The notes under the pieces were generated by a model, which was not told the origin of the DNA, searched no databases, and saw only the letters and a list, made by a program, of their open reading frames with translations. From NCBI RefSeq assembly GCF_025947145.1, contig NZ_CP109999.1, positions 1,054,001 through 1,118,000 on the forward strand: a stretch of DNA of 64,000 nt, given 5' to 3'. The DNA is from Flavobacterium sp. N1994. Lineage in GTDB: Bacteria; Bacteroidota; Bacteroidia; Flavobacteriales; Flavobacteriaceae. The translations under genes and the position numbers were made by a program. Within the stretch, counting starts at the first letter, position 1. The number at the start of each line of letters is the position of its first letter. Below, one piece after another: positions 1-7,880 of the stretch.

Positions 1-1170
1 TACAAAGAAATCGACATAGAATTTGTAGGTGCCCGAAAAGAAAGCTATTCTGAAGACAGCAGGAATCCAGTTGTTGAAAACGGAACGCTTGAAGACGACC
101 AAAACCGTCGTGATTTTACCATTAATGCCTTAGCCTTTTCTTTAAATGAAAAGAATTTTGGAGATTTAGTGGACCCTTTTGATGGTTCAACCGATTTGGT
201 AAACAAAATCATTAAAACACCTTTAAATCCTGATATTACTTATTCTGACGATCCTTTAAGAATGATGCGTGCGATTCGATTTGCAACACAGTTGAACTTT
301 GTTATAGAAGCCGAATCTTTAAAAGCCATTGAAAGAAACAAAGACAGAATCAAGATTATTTCTGGTGAACGTATTGTAGATGAGTTAAACAAAATCTTAT
401 CCACAGAAAAGCCTTCTATCGGATTTTTACATTTATACAAAACCGGACTTCTAGACATCATTCTGCCTGAATTGACAGCATTAAATAACGTTGAAGAAAT
501 TGAAGGTCATACACATAAAAACAACTTTTATCATACCCTTGAAGTGGTTGATAATATTTGTCCGAATACCGATGATGTTTGGTTGCGATGGGCTGCTTTG
601 TTGCATGATATTGGAAAAGCGCCAACTAAACGTTTCAACAAAAAACAAGGCTGGACGTTTCACGGACACGAATTTTTAGGTGGAAAAATGGTAAAGAAAA
701 TCTTTGAAAGATTACACATGCCATTGAATCAAAAAATGAAATTTGTATCCAAAATGGTGATGCTAAGTTCAAGACCCATAGTACTTTCGGAAGATCTTGT
801 TACCGATTCTGCAGTGCGCCGTTTGGTATTTGATGCTGGTGAAGATGTTGATAATTTAATGACCTTGTGCGAAGCTGATATCACAACCAAAAACCCAACC
901 AAGTTTAAAAAATATCATAACAATTTTGATATCGTTCGTCGTAAAATCATCGAAGTGGAAGAGCGTGATCATGTCCGTAATTTTCAACCTCCAATTTCTG
1001 GGGAACAAATCATGGAACTATTCAATTTAAAACCATCTCGCGAAATTGGAATGCTAAAAGAAGCTGTGAAAGAAGCAATTCTTGAAGGTGAAATTCCAAA
1101 TGAGTATCAAGCGGCCTACGATTTTGTTTTGGCGAAAGCCGAAAAAATGGGATTAAAAAAAGTTGTATAA
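1..1170 (+). CDS. cca: CCA tRNA nucleotidyltransferase (5' truncated)
   Basis: The frame is open from base 1, so the true start lies upstream of the window. The enzyme adds or repairs the 3'-CCA end of tRNAs in the cytoplasm. The visible N-terminal part carries the end of the class II nucleotidyltransferase head (GARKESY, then [11 protein letters not shown]), followed by the neck/RNA-binding region ([13 protein letters not shown]) and an HD-type metal phosphohydrolase domain ([15 protein letters not shown]). A GTG at 169 could be read as a start but would remove the conserved RDFTINALA motif, so I reject it. Heme A synthase follows about 75 bp downstream on the same strand. A poly(A) polymerase-like specificity cannot be excluded from sequence alone. 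Confidence 0.88.
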   Translation, partial: YKEIDIEFVGARKESYSEDSRNPVVENGTLEDDQNRRDFTINALAFSLNEKNFGDLVDPFDGSTDLVNKIIKTPLNPDITYSDDPLRMMRAIRFATQLNFVIEAESLKAIERNKDRIKIISGERIVDELNKILSTEKPSIGFLHLYKTGLLDIILPELTALNNVEEIEGHTHKNNFYHTLEVVDNICPNTDDVWLRWAALLHDIGKAPTKRFNKKQGWTFHGHEFLGGKMVKKIFERLHMPLNQKMKFVSKMVMLSSRPIVLSEDLVTDSAVRRLVFDAGEDVDNLMTLCEADITTKNPTKFKKYHNNFDIVRRKIIEVEERDHVRNFQPPISGEQIMELFNLKPSREIGMLKEAVKEAILEGEIPNEYQAAYDFVLAKAEKMGLKKVV

Positions 1171-1220
1171 ATTGATAGTAGATTAACTATTGTTGAATGC
1201 AAAATTTGAGACTCAATAAC

Positions 1221-1228
1221 TAATTTTG
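1221..1228 (+). promoter_or_regulatory. Putative -7 promoter element (TAATTTTG)
   Basis: TAATTTTG matches the Bacteroidetes -7 consensus TAnnTTTG and ends 18 bases before the ATG of the heme A synthase gene. No TTG sits at the usual 17-21 base spacing upstream, so only half the promoter is recognisable. Confidence 0.4.
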
Positions 1229-1246
1229 CAAAACATTTTAATAGAA

Positions 1247-2266
1247 ATGAAAAAAGATAAATCGGTTATTTACTGGCTACTTTCAGGTTGTGTTTTAGTA
1301 TTTTTAATGGTAGTGGTTGGAGGTATTACACGTCTAACCAATTCGGGACTATCAATGACGGATTGGCATTTGGTTACCGATACTTTACCTCCTTTGACAG
1401 ATGCTAAATGGAATGCCGCTTTTGAAGAATACAAGAAGTTTCCTGAATATCAAAAAATAAACGTTCATAACGATTTTCAGCTCACAGATTATAAATTCAT
1501 ATATTTCTGGGAATGGTTTCACCGTTTTATAGGTCGTATCATCGGACTAGTATTTGTCATCCCGTTTGTCTATTTCCTAATTAAGAAACGTATTGACAAA
1601 GAAACATTAAAAAAATGCTACATCCTCCTCGGTATGGGAGCTTTACAAGGTTTCTTTGGTTGGTTTATGGTAAAAAGCGGTTTGGTGGATAATCCTGATG
1701 TGAGTCATTTTCGTTTAGCATTGCATCTAACGTTTGCTTTTATAACGTTTGCTTACACTCTTTGGGTATCGCTTGATTTGATTTATCCAGAAAAAAAAGA
1801 AGTCATTGTTCCGTTAAAAAAACTAGCTCGAATCACATTTGTTTTTCTTTTAATTCAAATCATTTATGGTGGATTTGTAGCCGGTTTAAACGCTGGATTG
1901 ATTCACAATCATTGGCCTTTAATGAGCGACGGACAGTTTTTTCACGACAGTATTACATTAGAAAAAGATTCGTGGATAGCCCGATTTACAGAAGGCAAAA
2001 GTGGAGTTCAATTTGTACACAGAACTATGGCCTATGTTGTGGTAAGTTTAATTCTATTCTTATATTTTAAAAGTAAAAAATATCCACTTTCAAGACAACA
2101 ACAAAATGGATTGAATGCTTTGGTTTTTATCGTCTTTCTACAGTTTACTTTAGGAGTTTTTACGTTATTATATAGCGTTCCTCTTTGGTTAGGATTAATT
2201 CATCAAATCACAGCTTTCTTTTTATTAACGGCGATGACCTACACATTACACAGATTATCAAAATAA
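1247..2266 (+). CDS. ctaA: Heme A synthase (COX15/CtaA family)
   Basis: Polytopic inner-membrane protein of 339 residues that oxidises the C8 methyl of heme O to the formyl group of heme A for aa3-type cytochrome oxidase. The family's membrane histidines are visible in WFHRFIGR, RLALHLTF, FVHRTMAY and LIHQITAFF, and the N-terminal segment has the typical GGITRLTNSGLSMTDW signature. I take the ATG at 1247 (MKKDKSV) instead of the in-frame TTG at 1226, because the TTG overlaps the putative -7 element. The ctaB (heme O synthase) partner is not in the window. Length is normal for the Bacteroidetes form of COX15. Confidence 0.92.
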   Translation: MKKDKSVIYWLLSGCVLVFLMVVVGGITRLTNSGLSMTDWHLVTDTLPPLTDAKWNAAFEEYKKFPEYQKINVHNDFQLTDYKFIYFWEWFHRFIGRIIGLVFVIPFVYFLIKKRIDKETLKKCYILLGMGALQGFFGWFMVKSGLVDNPDVSHFRLALHLTFAFITFAYTLWVSLDLIYPEKKEVIVPLKKLARITFVFLLIQIIYGGFVAGLNAGLIHNHWPLMSDGQFFHDSITLEKDSWIARFTEGKSGVQFVHRTMAYVVVSLILFLYFKSKKYPLSRQQQNGLNALVFIVFLQFTLGVFTLLYSVPLWLGLIHQITAFFLLTAMTYTLHRLSK

Positions 2267-2314
2267 TACGCTTACCCAGACTATATTGTCGCATTTACTC
2301 GTTTACCAACTTAA

Positions 2315-3085
2315 ATGTCTAAACTTGCTGCTCAAGATAAATTTATAGATTTATCAGATTATGGAAGATCTTTCGGTAGATTTTTCGCCTATCAATTAAA
2401 AAATACTCGCTTTACCCCTATTCATGTTACCTTGCTTTTCGGGCTTTCTGGTTTGATTGCTATATATTGTATTCTGACTAATCATTATTGGCTTGCCGGA
2501 TTTTTTATCTTATTAAAATCAGGGATTGATGCTGCTGATGGTGAATTAGCTAGACTAAAACAAACACCCTCTTATTCAGGGCGCTATTTAGATAGTGTAT
2601 TTGACATTATTTTAAATTTTATGTTTTTAATGACGATTTGTTATGTTTCAAAAACCACATTTTGGTTTACTTTTTTGGCTTTTATTGGTATCCAATTACA
2701 AGGTACTTTATACAATTACTATTATGTAATTCTGAGAACAAAATCGGTTGGAGGCGATTCAACAAGTAAGATATTTGAATACAAAACGCCGAAAGCATTA
2801 CCAGGAGAAAGTCAAAAATCTGTCAATATTTTATTTGGAATTTATACCATCGTTTACGGCACCTTTGACAAAATTATACATGCATTAGACCAAGATGCCT
2901 ATAAAGTAAAGACATTTCCAAATTGGTTTATGACATTACTTTCTGTTTATGGATTAGGTTTTCAACTACTAATCATCGCGATAATGTTACCATTAGGTTG
3001 GATAGAATATATTGTTCCTTTTTTTATTGCTTATACGTTATTGATTTTTGCTTTGATTGGGATTCGTAAAAAATTAATACTGTGA
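2315..3085 (+). CDS. CDP-alcohol phosphatidyltransferase family membrane protein
   Basis: 256-residue membrane protein that should transfer a phospho-alcohol from a CDP-linked donor to an acceptor alcohol during phospholipid synthesis. The complete catalytic signature D-x2-DG-x2-AR-x8-G-x3-D-x3-D is present: D72, D75-G76, A79-R80, G89, D93, D97. About six hydrophobic segments follow the usual CDP-OH-P_transf pattern. Sequence does not tell which alcohol is used (glycerol phosphate, inositol phosphate, serine or other). The ATG at 2315 lies 48 bp after ctaA and I see no terminator between, so it may be cotranscribed. Confidence 0.85.
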   Translation: MSKLAAQDKFIDLSDYGRSFGRFFAYQLKNTRFTPIHVTLLFGLSGLIAIYCILTNHYWLAGFFILLKSGIDAADGELARLKQTPSYSGRYLDSVFDIILNFMFLMTICYVSKTTFWFTFLAFIGIQLQGTLYNYYYVILRTKSVGGDSTSKIFEYKTPKALPGESQKSVNILFGIYTIVYGTFDKIIHALDQDAYKVKTFPNWFMTLLSVYGLGFQLLIIAIMLPLGWIEYIVPFFIAYTLLIFALIGIRKKLIL

Positions 3086-3171
3086 ATTATATAATATCGA
3101 TTTATAATTTTATAACACCTATTGCTTCTAAATTAGGAAATTTACGGTACATAAATTTTAAACTATAAATC

Positions 3172-3354
3172 ATGCCGAATTCAAAAGAAATTAAAGGAGA
3201 CTGGGAACAATTAAAAGGAAAATTGAAGCAAAAATATGCTGAAGTAACTGATGATGATTTGCTTTATGAAGAAGGCAAAGAACAAGAAATGTGGGGAAGA
3301 TTGCAGGAAAAAATAGGAAAGACTGAAAAAGAGATTAAAGCCTTATTTGATTAA
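3172..3354 (+). CDS. CsbD family stress-response protein
   Basis: Small hydrophilic, highly charged 60-residue protein with the CsbD hallmarks: [19 protein letters not shown] at the N-terminus followed by [21 protein letters not shown]. CsbD relatives are general-stress-induced in Bacillus and common in flavobacteria; their molecular function is unknown. The helical prediction and length are standard. A strong hairpin with a T-run follows, so the unit ends here. Confidence 0.85.
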   Translation: MPNSKEIKGDWEQLKGKLKQKYAEVTDDDLLYEEGKEQEMWGRLQEKIGKTEKEIKALFD

Positions 3355-3396
3355 AACAAATAAGACTTTAATTATTTCAAAAATGTTGAATCAATG

Positions 3397-3424
3397 AAAA
3401 AGCCTCTGTAAATTGAGGCTTTTT
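3397..3424 (+). terminator. Rho-independent terminator after the CsbD gene
   Basis: Perfect 10-bp inverted repeat AAAAAGCCTC / GAGGCTTTTT around an 8-base loop, ending in five T residues. It lies between the CsbD gene and the converging LytTR regulator. The A-run on the left arm means it may also work for the minus strand. Confidence 0.8.
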
Positions 3425-3509
3425 ATGTCTAATTTGTGTTTTCTGGATACTTTTATTTGACAGTGAGTATATCCAATAGTAGCATATATAATATGTTAAC
3501 TATAACCTT

Positions 3510-4265
3510 TTAACCCAACCATTCCTTAAAATCATTGACTCGTTCTCGAGCCACAATTACCTCATCGTCTTTGTACGATAGTAAAATAACTTTTAATCTT
3601 GAGTTGCTGTAAATCTGAATTTCTTTGATACCTCTCAACGGGACAATGAATTTTCGGGAAACACGGTAAAAATCTTTAGGATCAAGTTCTGTTTCGAGTT
3701 GTTCTAAAGTGTTGTCTAGTAAATAATCACGGTTATCAAAGGTATGGAGATAGGTTCCTTTGTTTTCGGAATAAAAACATTCTACTTCTTCTATATTAAT
3801 CATCTTAAGCTGTTGACCCATTTTTATGGTGAAACGTTTTTTATAGTTTCTATCCATCGGGTTTACCAACATTTTCTTTATCATTTCAAAGTCGAGCGAT
3901 AAATTAGGTAAGCCACTATTTCTTGCTTTGAATTTATTGACAGCGATTTCCAAATCATCTTCATCAATAGGTTTCAACAGATAATCAATACTGTTTAACT
4001 TAAAAGCTCGCAAAGCATATTCGTCATAAGCAGTAGTAAAAATAACAGCACTTTTGATATCAATAGTTTCAAAAATTTCAAATGACAAGCCATCAGAAAG
4101 CTGAATATCAAGAAAAATTAAATCAGGATGTGTATTCGAATTGAACCAATGAATAGCTTCTTCAACAGAATGCAAAAGCGTATTGACTTCTAAGCCTAAT
4201 TTTTCAACTTTACGTTGAAGCAATCGTGCGGCAGGCTTTTCATCTTCTATAATAATAATTTTCAT
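3510..4265 (-). CDS. LytTR-family response regulator
   Basis: 251-residue two-component regulator. Residues 1-120 form a CheY-like receiver with acidic pocket E7-D8 and phospho-acceptor D53 (LIFLDIQLSDG); the conserved Lys is in LKPIDED. Residues about 145-251 form a LytTR DNA-binding domain (KMGQQLKMINIEEVECFYSE, then FYRVSRKFIVP). Its start overlaps the preceding DUF2306-like gene by 4 bp, and the cognate sensor is very likely the LytS-type kinase three genes upstream in the same leftward unit. The arrangement matches the usual histidine kinase/LytTR pairs of Bacteroidetes. Confidence 0.9.
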   Translation of the reverse strand: MKIIIIEDEKPAARLLQRKVEKLGLEVNTLLHSVEEAIHWFNSNTHPDLIFLDIQLSDGLSFEIFETIDIKSAVIFTTAYDEYALRAFKLNSIDYLLKPIDEDDLEIAVNKFKARNSGLPNLSLDFEMIKKMLVNPMDRNYKKRFTIKMGQQLKMINIEEVECFYSENKGTYLHTFDNRDYLLDNTLEQLETELDPKDFYRVSRKFIVPLRGIKEIQIYSNSRLKVILLSYKDDEVIVARERVNDFKEWLG

Positions 4266-4921
4266 TTTCTATGAATTAGGTTTTTTGTTGCATACTTTTT
4301 AGACCAATAAAAAATTAGCGGTGTTAAAATTACAGTTGGCAACAACCAGGCAAAAACAGGAGGTAAATAAGTATTATTGACTACCAAAAAAGCCGTTAAA
4401 GCAGCAATATAAGCTCCAATCATTCGTTGAATATGGATTAAAAGCCAATAGTTTTTTATTTTGATATCTCCTTGATATATGGCAATATCTTTTTTAGCCA
4501 TTAGAATACTTATTGTCCCAAAAACTAATAAGACCAAACCAAAATTGGTATCATTTGCAAGTAAATAAATACCATAAACAATAAAGAAAACAGCAAAAAG
4601 AATCATCGAAATAGTTAATGTCCAATCTTCTCGTTTTGGATTCTGACCTTTATCTAAACTTTTTAAAGCCAAAATTCGTTGGCCAGTTGCCGTCATATAA
4701 AAAGAGAAAACAGCAATAATTAGCAAAAATAAATTTTCGTGTAAAATGGACATTACAAATCCTGCAACAGCATTGATTATCATTGAAAAGAAGAAAAAAA
4801 CTCCAACTTGTCGATGTGGTTTGTTTCCTTTTTTTCTTGTCACATTTAAAGTTCCTGTAATAAGACCAATACAACCCGCTATGACATGAATTACGAGTAA
4901 AATTTTAAATACTAATTCCAT
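4262..4921 (-). CDS. DUF2306-like seven-helix membrane protein
   Basis: 219-residue integral membrane protein with roughly seven hydrophobic segments. The N-terminal HVIAGCIGLITGTLNV followed by a basic KPHRQVG loop resembles DUF2306-type proteins. A histidine pair in LLIHIQRMIGAY in the second half could face a cofactor or metal, but this is inference. No catalytic function is known. It sits inside the kinase/regulator unit: 46 bp downstream of a 2TM gene and overlapping the LytTR regulator by 4 bp, which suggests a part in the same sensing system. Confidence 0.6.
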   Translation of the reverse strand: MELVFKILLVIHVIAGCIGLITGTLNVTRKKGNKPHRQVGVFFFFSMIINAVAGFVMSILHENLFLLIIAVFSFYMTATGQRILALKSLDKGQNPKREDWTLTISMILFAVFFIVYGIYLLANDTNFGLVLLVFGTISILMAKKDIAIYQGDIKIKNYWLLIHIQRMIGAYIAALTAFLVVNNTYLPPVFAWLLPTVILTPLIFYWSKKYATKNLIHRK

Positions 4922-4967
4922 CTTTTATATTAAAAATAAACTGTTACTGATAACAGAACCAATTCAT

Positions 4968-5285
4968 TTATTCCCATTTATTTTGCTTTTCTTTTTCCAT
5001 TAATTCTTTGATCTTTCTTTCTTCCCAATCTTTGCCTAAAACCATTGTTGGCAAAAATACAGAAAGACCATGACCCAATAAACCTATTCCCCAAAAGAAG
5101 ACCGTATTAAAAGTTTGCCAGCGCCAAAAATTTTCATTGACATCAATGTTTTTATATTTAACAATTAACAACATGGCATTGATTACTATATATACAATCA
5201 AATGCGTATAAAATCCTTTAATTCGCTTAACTCTTTTAAGGGCTTGTTGGTATTTGATTTCGTCTGGAGTGTAATTGTTATTCAT
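4968..5285 (-). CDS. 2TM domain protein (third in tandem)
   Basis: 105-residue protein with the 2TM fold: a charged N-terminal helix (YQQALKRVKRIKGFYTHL), two membrane helices joined by a short loop, and the family tail GKDWEERKIKELMEKEKQ. It overlaps the previous 2TM gene by 8 bp, so translation is probably coupled. Function of 2TM proteins is unknown; here three copies (two free, one fused to the kinase) occur in a row and share the GK(D/S)WE..KI.E tail. Confidence 0.8.
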   Translation of the reverse strand: MNNNYTPDEIKYQQALKRVKRIKGFYTHLIVYIVINAMLLIVKYKNIDVNENFWRWQTFNTVFFWGIGLLGHGLSVFLPTMVLGKDWEERKIKELMEKEKQNKWE

Positions 5286-5577
5286 ATTTATTGCCTTTTT
5301 CTTTATCTATAAATTCTTTTATCTTTTTTTGTTCCCAATCTTTTCCTAGGAAAGGTGAAAAGTTAAACGCTTTTAATCCGTGAAACAACAATCCAATTCC
5401 CCAACCTAACATCGGCCAAAAGAACCATAAATTTTGAGGTGTATATTTTAGATTGATAAATAATAAAATGAGCATAACTAAAACAAATGAAAGTAAGTGG
5501 CCATAAAAGCCCCTGATTTCATCTACCTGCTTTTTAGCACGTTGGTATCTTTCATATTCTTCGTTATACTGTTCCAT
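5278..5577 (-). CDS. 2TM domain protein (second in tandem)
   Basis: About 99 residues from MEQYNEEY, with the same plan as its neighbours: AKKQVDEIRGFYGHLLSF, two hydrophobic helices, then GKDWEQKKIKEFIDKEKG. I start it at the ATG at 5577, 2 bases after the kinase stop codon; an in-frame ATG at 5589 and an ATG at 5640 lie inside the kinase gene and give extensions unlike the paralogues. Tight coupling to the kinase suggests the three 2TM modules act with it, perhaps by pairing in the membrane (inference). Confidence 0.75.
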   Translation of the reverse strand: MEQYNEEYERYQRAKKQVDEIRGFYGHLLSFVLVMLILLFINLKYTPQNLWFFWPMLGWGIGLLFHGLKAFNFSPFLGKDWEQKKIKEFIDKEKGNKYE

Positions 5578-5579
5578 GA

Positions 5580-6914
5580 TTAATTCCATTTCGTTTGTTT
5601 GTCTTTGTTCAAAATTTCTTGAATTTTCTTTTCTTCCCATGATTTACCATAACCAAAGGTTTCAAAGGCATGAAAAATTAGTCCCATTCCCCATCCACCC
5701 ATAGGGAACCAAAACCATTGAAATCCTCCACTTTGCAGATTGATGAATATTAGAACCGGAATCACACAGCAATAAGAAATCAAGTTGCCGTAAAATCCTT
5801 TGAGCTTTTCTACTCGGTCTTTGGCTCTCATAAAAGCCATGTTTTCGTTGTATATATTTTGTGTTTCCATAAAAGCAATTTGTTTTGTTAATATTGGAAT
5901 TTTTACTTTAAAATAAGCTTCGTTTTCTTCAATCAGCACTTTACGTTCCGAAATTAGTCCGTAACGGTTGACAATATTTTGAAGGCCTACTCCTCTTCTA
6001 TCTTGGAGTACTTCTTTCTTTTGCAGATTGTTTTCTACTATGAGATAATTGTTTTCAATATAGATTTTAATATGCAACGGTTTATTCTCGCTAACAATAT
6101 TGTGTTTAATAGTGTTTTCTAATAAAAGTTGTAATGATAATGGAACTACTTTCGCTTCAAGATTATCAAAATCAGTGGGGATTTCATATGTGATACTGTT
6201 CTCAAAACGCATTTTTAGCAAGTTCATATAGGTTTTGGCGAAAGCCAATTCCTCTGAAACCGAAACTAATTCTTTATCCTTTTGTTCTAAAACATATCTA
6301 TAAATTTTAGATAAGGAAGTGGTGAAACGCTGCGCATTATCGGGATTTTCTTCTATCAAAGAACTCAACACATTCAAACTGTTGAAAAGGAAATGGGGAT
6401 CGATTTGATTTTTTAAGCTTTCAAACTGTGCCGATACCGTTCCTGCAATAATCTTTTGTTCTTTGACTTTGCTTTCGTTGTATTCCTTATAAATATAAAA
6501 GATATAAAAACAAAGCAACACAATAAAGGCCATGGCTGAGGCAAAAACATAATTGGCAAGTTTTTCATTGGCCCAATACTTTTGGAAAGTACCTCCTTCT
6601 ATTACAACATCCGTAAAAATCCGCAGTAAAAAAATAACAAAAATCGTTACTATAAAAGAGGTTACAAAACCCACAATCATTCTTCTTAATGAAAACCGTT
6701 CAGCAGCAAACTTCTTATCGAGGTAAATAAACACTAATCTATTGGAATAACCCAACACAATAGAGTACAACATCGTATACAAAAACAGTACTCCAAGTTG
6801 GCGGTTGAATTCAATTTTGTCACCATAAATAATATTCAAAAGAAGAATGACAAGAAAAATAATTATGCCAATTCCTATTGATCTTAGAACCTCTCTTAGT
6901 CTGAATTTCATCAT
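5580..6914 (-). CDS. LytS-type sensor histidine kinase with C-terminal 2TM domain
   Basis: 444-residue membrane kinase. Four predicted membrane helices (about 12-29, 42-64, 79-100, 122-143) are followed by a His_kinase domain with phospho-acceptor H174 (QIDPHFLFNSLNVL), and an ATPase-like domain with LLLENTIKHNI (N-box) and RRGVGLQNIVNRYG (G-box). After residue 348 a complete 2TM module is fused in frame, beginning METQNIYNEN and ending GKSWEEKKIQEILNKDKQ, closely matching the two free 2TM proteins encoded next. It probably phosphorylates the LytTR regulator of the same unit. The fusion could also arise by loss of a stop between adjacent genes; the ATG at 5870 might still be used internally. 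Confidence 0.87.
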   Translation of the reverse strand: MMKFRLREVLRSIGIGIIIFLVILLLNIIYGDKIEFNRQLGVLFLYTMLYSIVLGYSNRLVFIYLDKKFAAERFSLRRMIVGFVTSFIVTIFVIFLLRIFTDVVIEGGTFQKYWANEKLANYVFASAMAFIVLLCFYIFYIYKEYNESKVKEQKIIAGTVSAQFESLKNQIDPHFLFNSLNVLSSLIEENPDNAQRFTTSLSKIYRYVLEQKDKELVSVSEELAFAKTYMNLLKMRFENSITYEIPTDFDNLEAKVVPLSLQLLLENTIKHNIVSENKPLHIKIYIENNYLIVENNLQKKEVLQDRRGVGLQNIVNRYGLISERKVLIEENEAYFKVKIPILTKQIAFMETQNIYNENMAFMRAKDRVEKLKGFYGNLISYCCVIPVLIFINLQSGGFQWFWFPMGGWGMGLIFHAFETFGYGKSWEEKKIQEILNKDKQTKWN

Positions 6915-6918
6915 TTTC

Positions 6919-7092
6919 TTATTTACTTTTTTCGCCTTTGTAAAGTGCCGATGCCAAAAATCCTACACCCATTCCAACCATAGTTCCCACTCCACCACTA
7001 TCAAACGCTTCTCCAATTCCCATTCCTATGAACATACATCCTATGAATATATACCAATCAATGTGATCTCTTTTTTTGTCTTGACTTTCCAT
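6919..7092 (-). CDS. Small glycine-rich membrane protein (57 residues)
   Basis: Short gene reading MESQDKKRDHIDWYIFIG at its start, then a Gly/Met-rich hydrophobic stretch (MGIGEAFDSGGVGTMVGMG) and ending YKGEKSK. The charged ends and two short hydrophobic segments suggest a small inner-membrane protein. Its stop lies 4 bp before the kinase ATG and its start lies 24 bp after the TPR gene stop, so it fits exactly into the leftward unit. No family is recognised; GxxxG-like spacing might favour helix packing, possibly with the kinase or 2TM proteins (inference). Confidence 0.65.
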   Translation of the reverse strand: MESQDKKRDHIDWYIFIGCMFIGMGIGEAFDSGGVGTMVGMGVGFLASALYKGEKSK

Positions 7093-7116
7093 GATTAAAA
7101 AACTTAAAGATTTAGA

Positions 7117-7737
7117 TTATTTACAATTTTTCAATGTTTCTTGTGCTCTATCTAATCCCCAACTTGGATGAAACGGACTTTCAGGTTTAAAGTTAGCAAA
7201 AAGTTCAATTGATTTGGCTACTGCTTCGCACATTGGTTTGGTATCCGATCCCCAGTATTTAGCACCACCTATTTCAAACTCAGCTTTGGAGAATACCACT
7301 CTTGGATTTTTAGGGTCTATAATTAAGGCTTTGTTGTATTGTTCCAGAGCTAAACCAGAATATTTTTGTCCATTGGTCATTGGATCTTGAATTAATATAG
7401 CCGTGTAAAGCATGGCCTGAACTACCATAATTTCAGGATTATTTGGACTAATAACTGTTGCGTTGTCTAAGGCATTCTGCGCTTTGGTTAAAAGTGCTGG
7501 TACTTGTGTTTTGTCTTTGGCACCAAAAACATCAATAGTGCAAATAAAAGCGATGTAGTAATTAGGTAACCAATTAGTTTTTTCAACTGATGCAATGCGT
7601 TCAAAAGTGGCTACTGCTTCAGTGTCTTTTCCTTGCCCCCAAAGTTGCATGGCTTTTCCCATTCCTTGTTCGTATTGGGTTTGAGCGGATAATAATGAAC
7701 AAATAAATAAAGCGAAAGATGTGATAATTGTTTTCAT
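7117..7737 (-). CDS. Secreted TPR-like repeat protein
   Basis: 206 residues with a Sec signal peptide (MKTIITSFALFICSLLSAQ, cleavage probably after SAQ). The mature part has TPR-like helix pairs: one near 25-55 (GKAMQLWGQGKDTEAVATFERI), one near 85-110 (LTKAQNALDNATVISPNNPE) and one near 130-155 (YSGLALEQYNKALIIDPKNP). Two cysteines near the C-terminus (MCEAV, KNCK) could form a disulfide. It is 143 bp downstream of the TonB receptor on the same strand and may assist that receptor in the periplasm. The precise role is unknown. Confidence 0.72.
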   Translation of the reverse strand: MKTIITSFALFICSLLSAQTQYEQGMGKAMQLWGQGKDTEAVATFERIASVEKTNWLPNYYIAFICTIDVFGAKDKTQVPALLTKAQNALDNATVISPNNPEIMVVQAMLYTAILIQDPMTNGQKYSGLALEQYNKALIIDPKNPRVVFSKAEFEIGGAKYWGSDTKPMCEAVAKSIELFANFKPESPFHPSWGLDRAQETLKNCK

Positions 7738-7880
7738 GTTATTGTTTTTTTTTGGATTGATTAATTGAAACCTTGTTTTTAATTCTGATGTAAAAATATT
7801 GTGGATTTGCTTCTGATAAAATTTATACTTACTGAACTGTTGATTTTGATGGATGAATTGTTTTATAGTTGTTTACTGTA

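Noticed and set aside
169..1170. CCA enzyme starting at the GTG at 169
   Set aside because: Conserved nucleotidyltransferase residues lie upstream of it in the same open frame, so the gene continues beyond the window edge.
7093..7116. Separate promoter for the kinase operon
   Set aside because: The 24-bp gap has no TAnnTTTG element; cotranscription with upstream genes is simpler.
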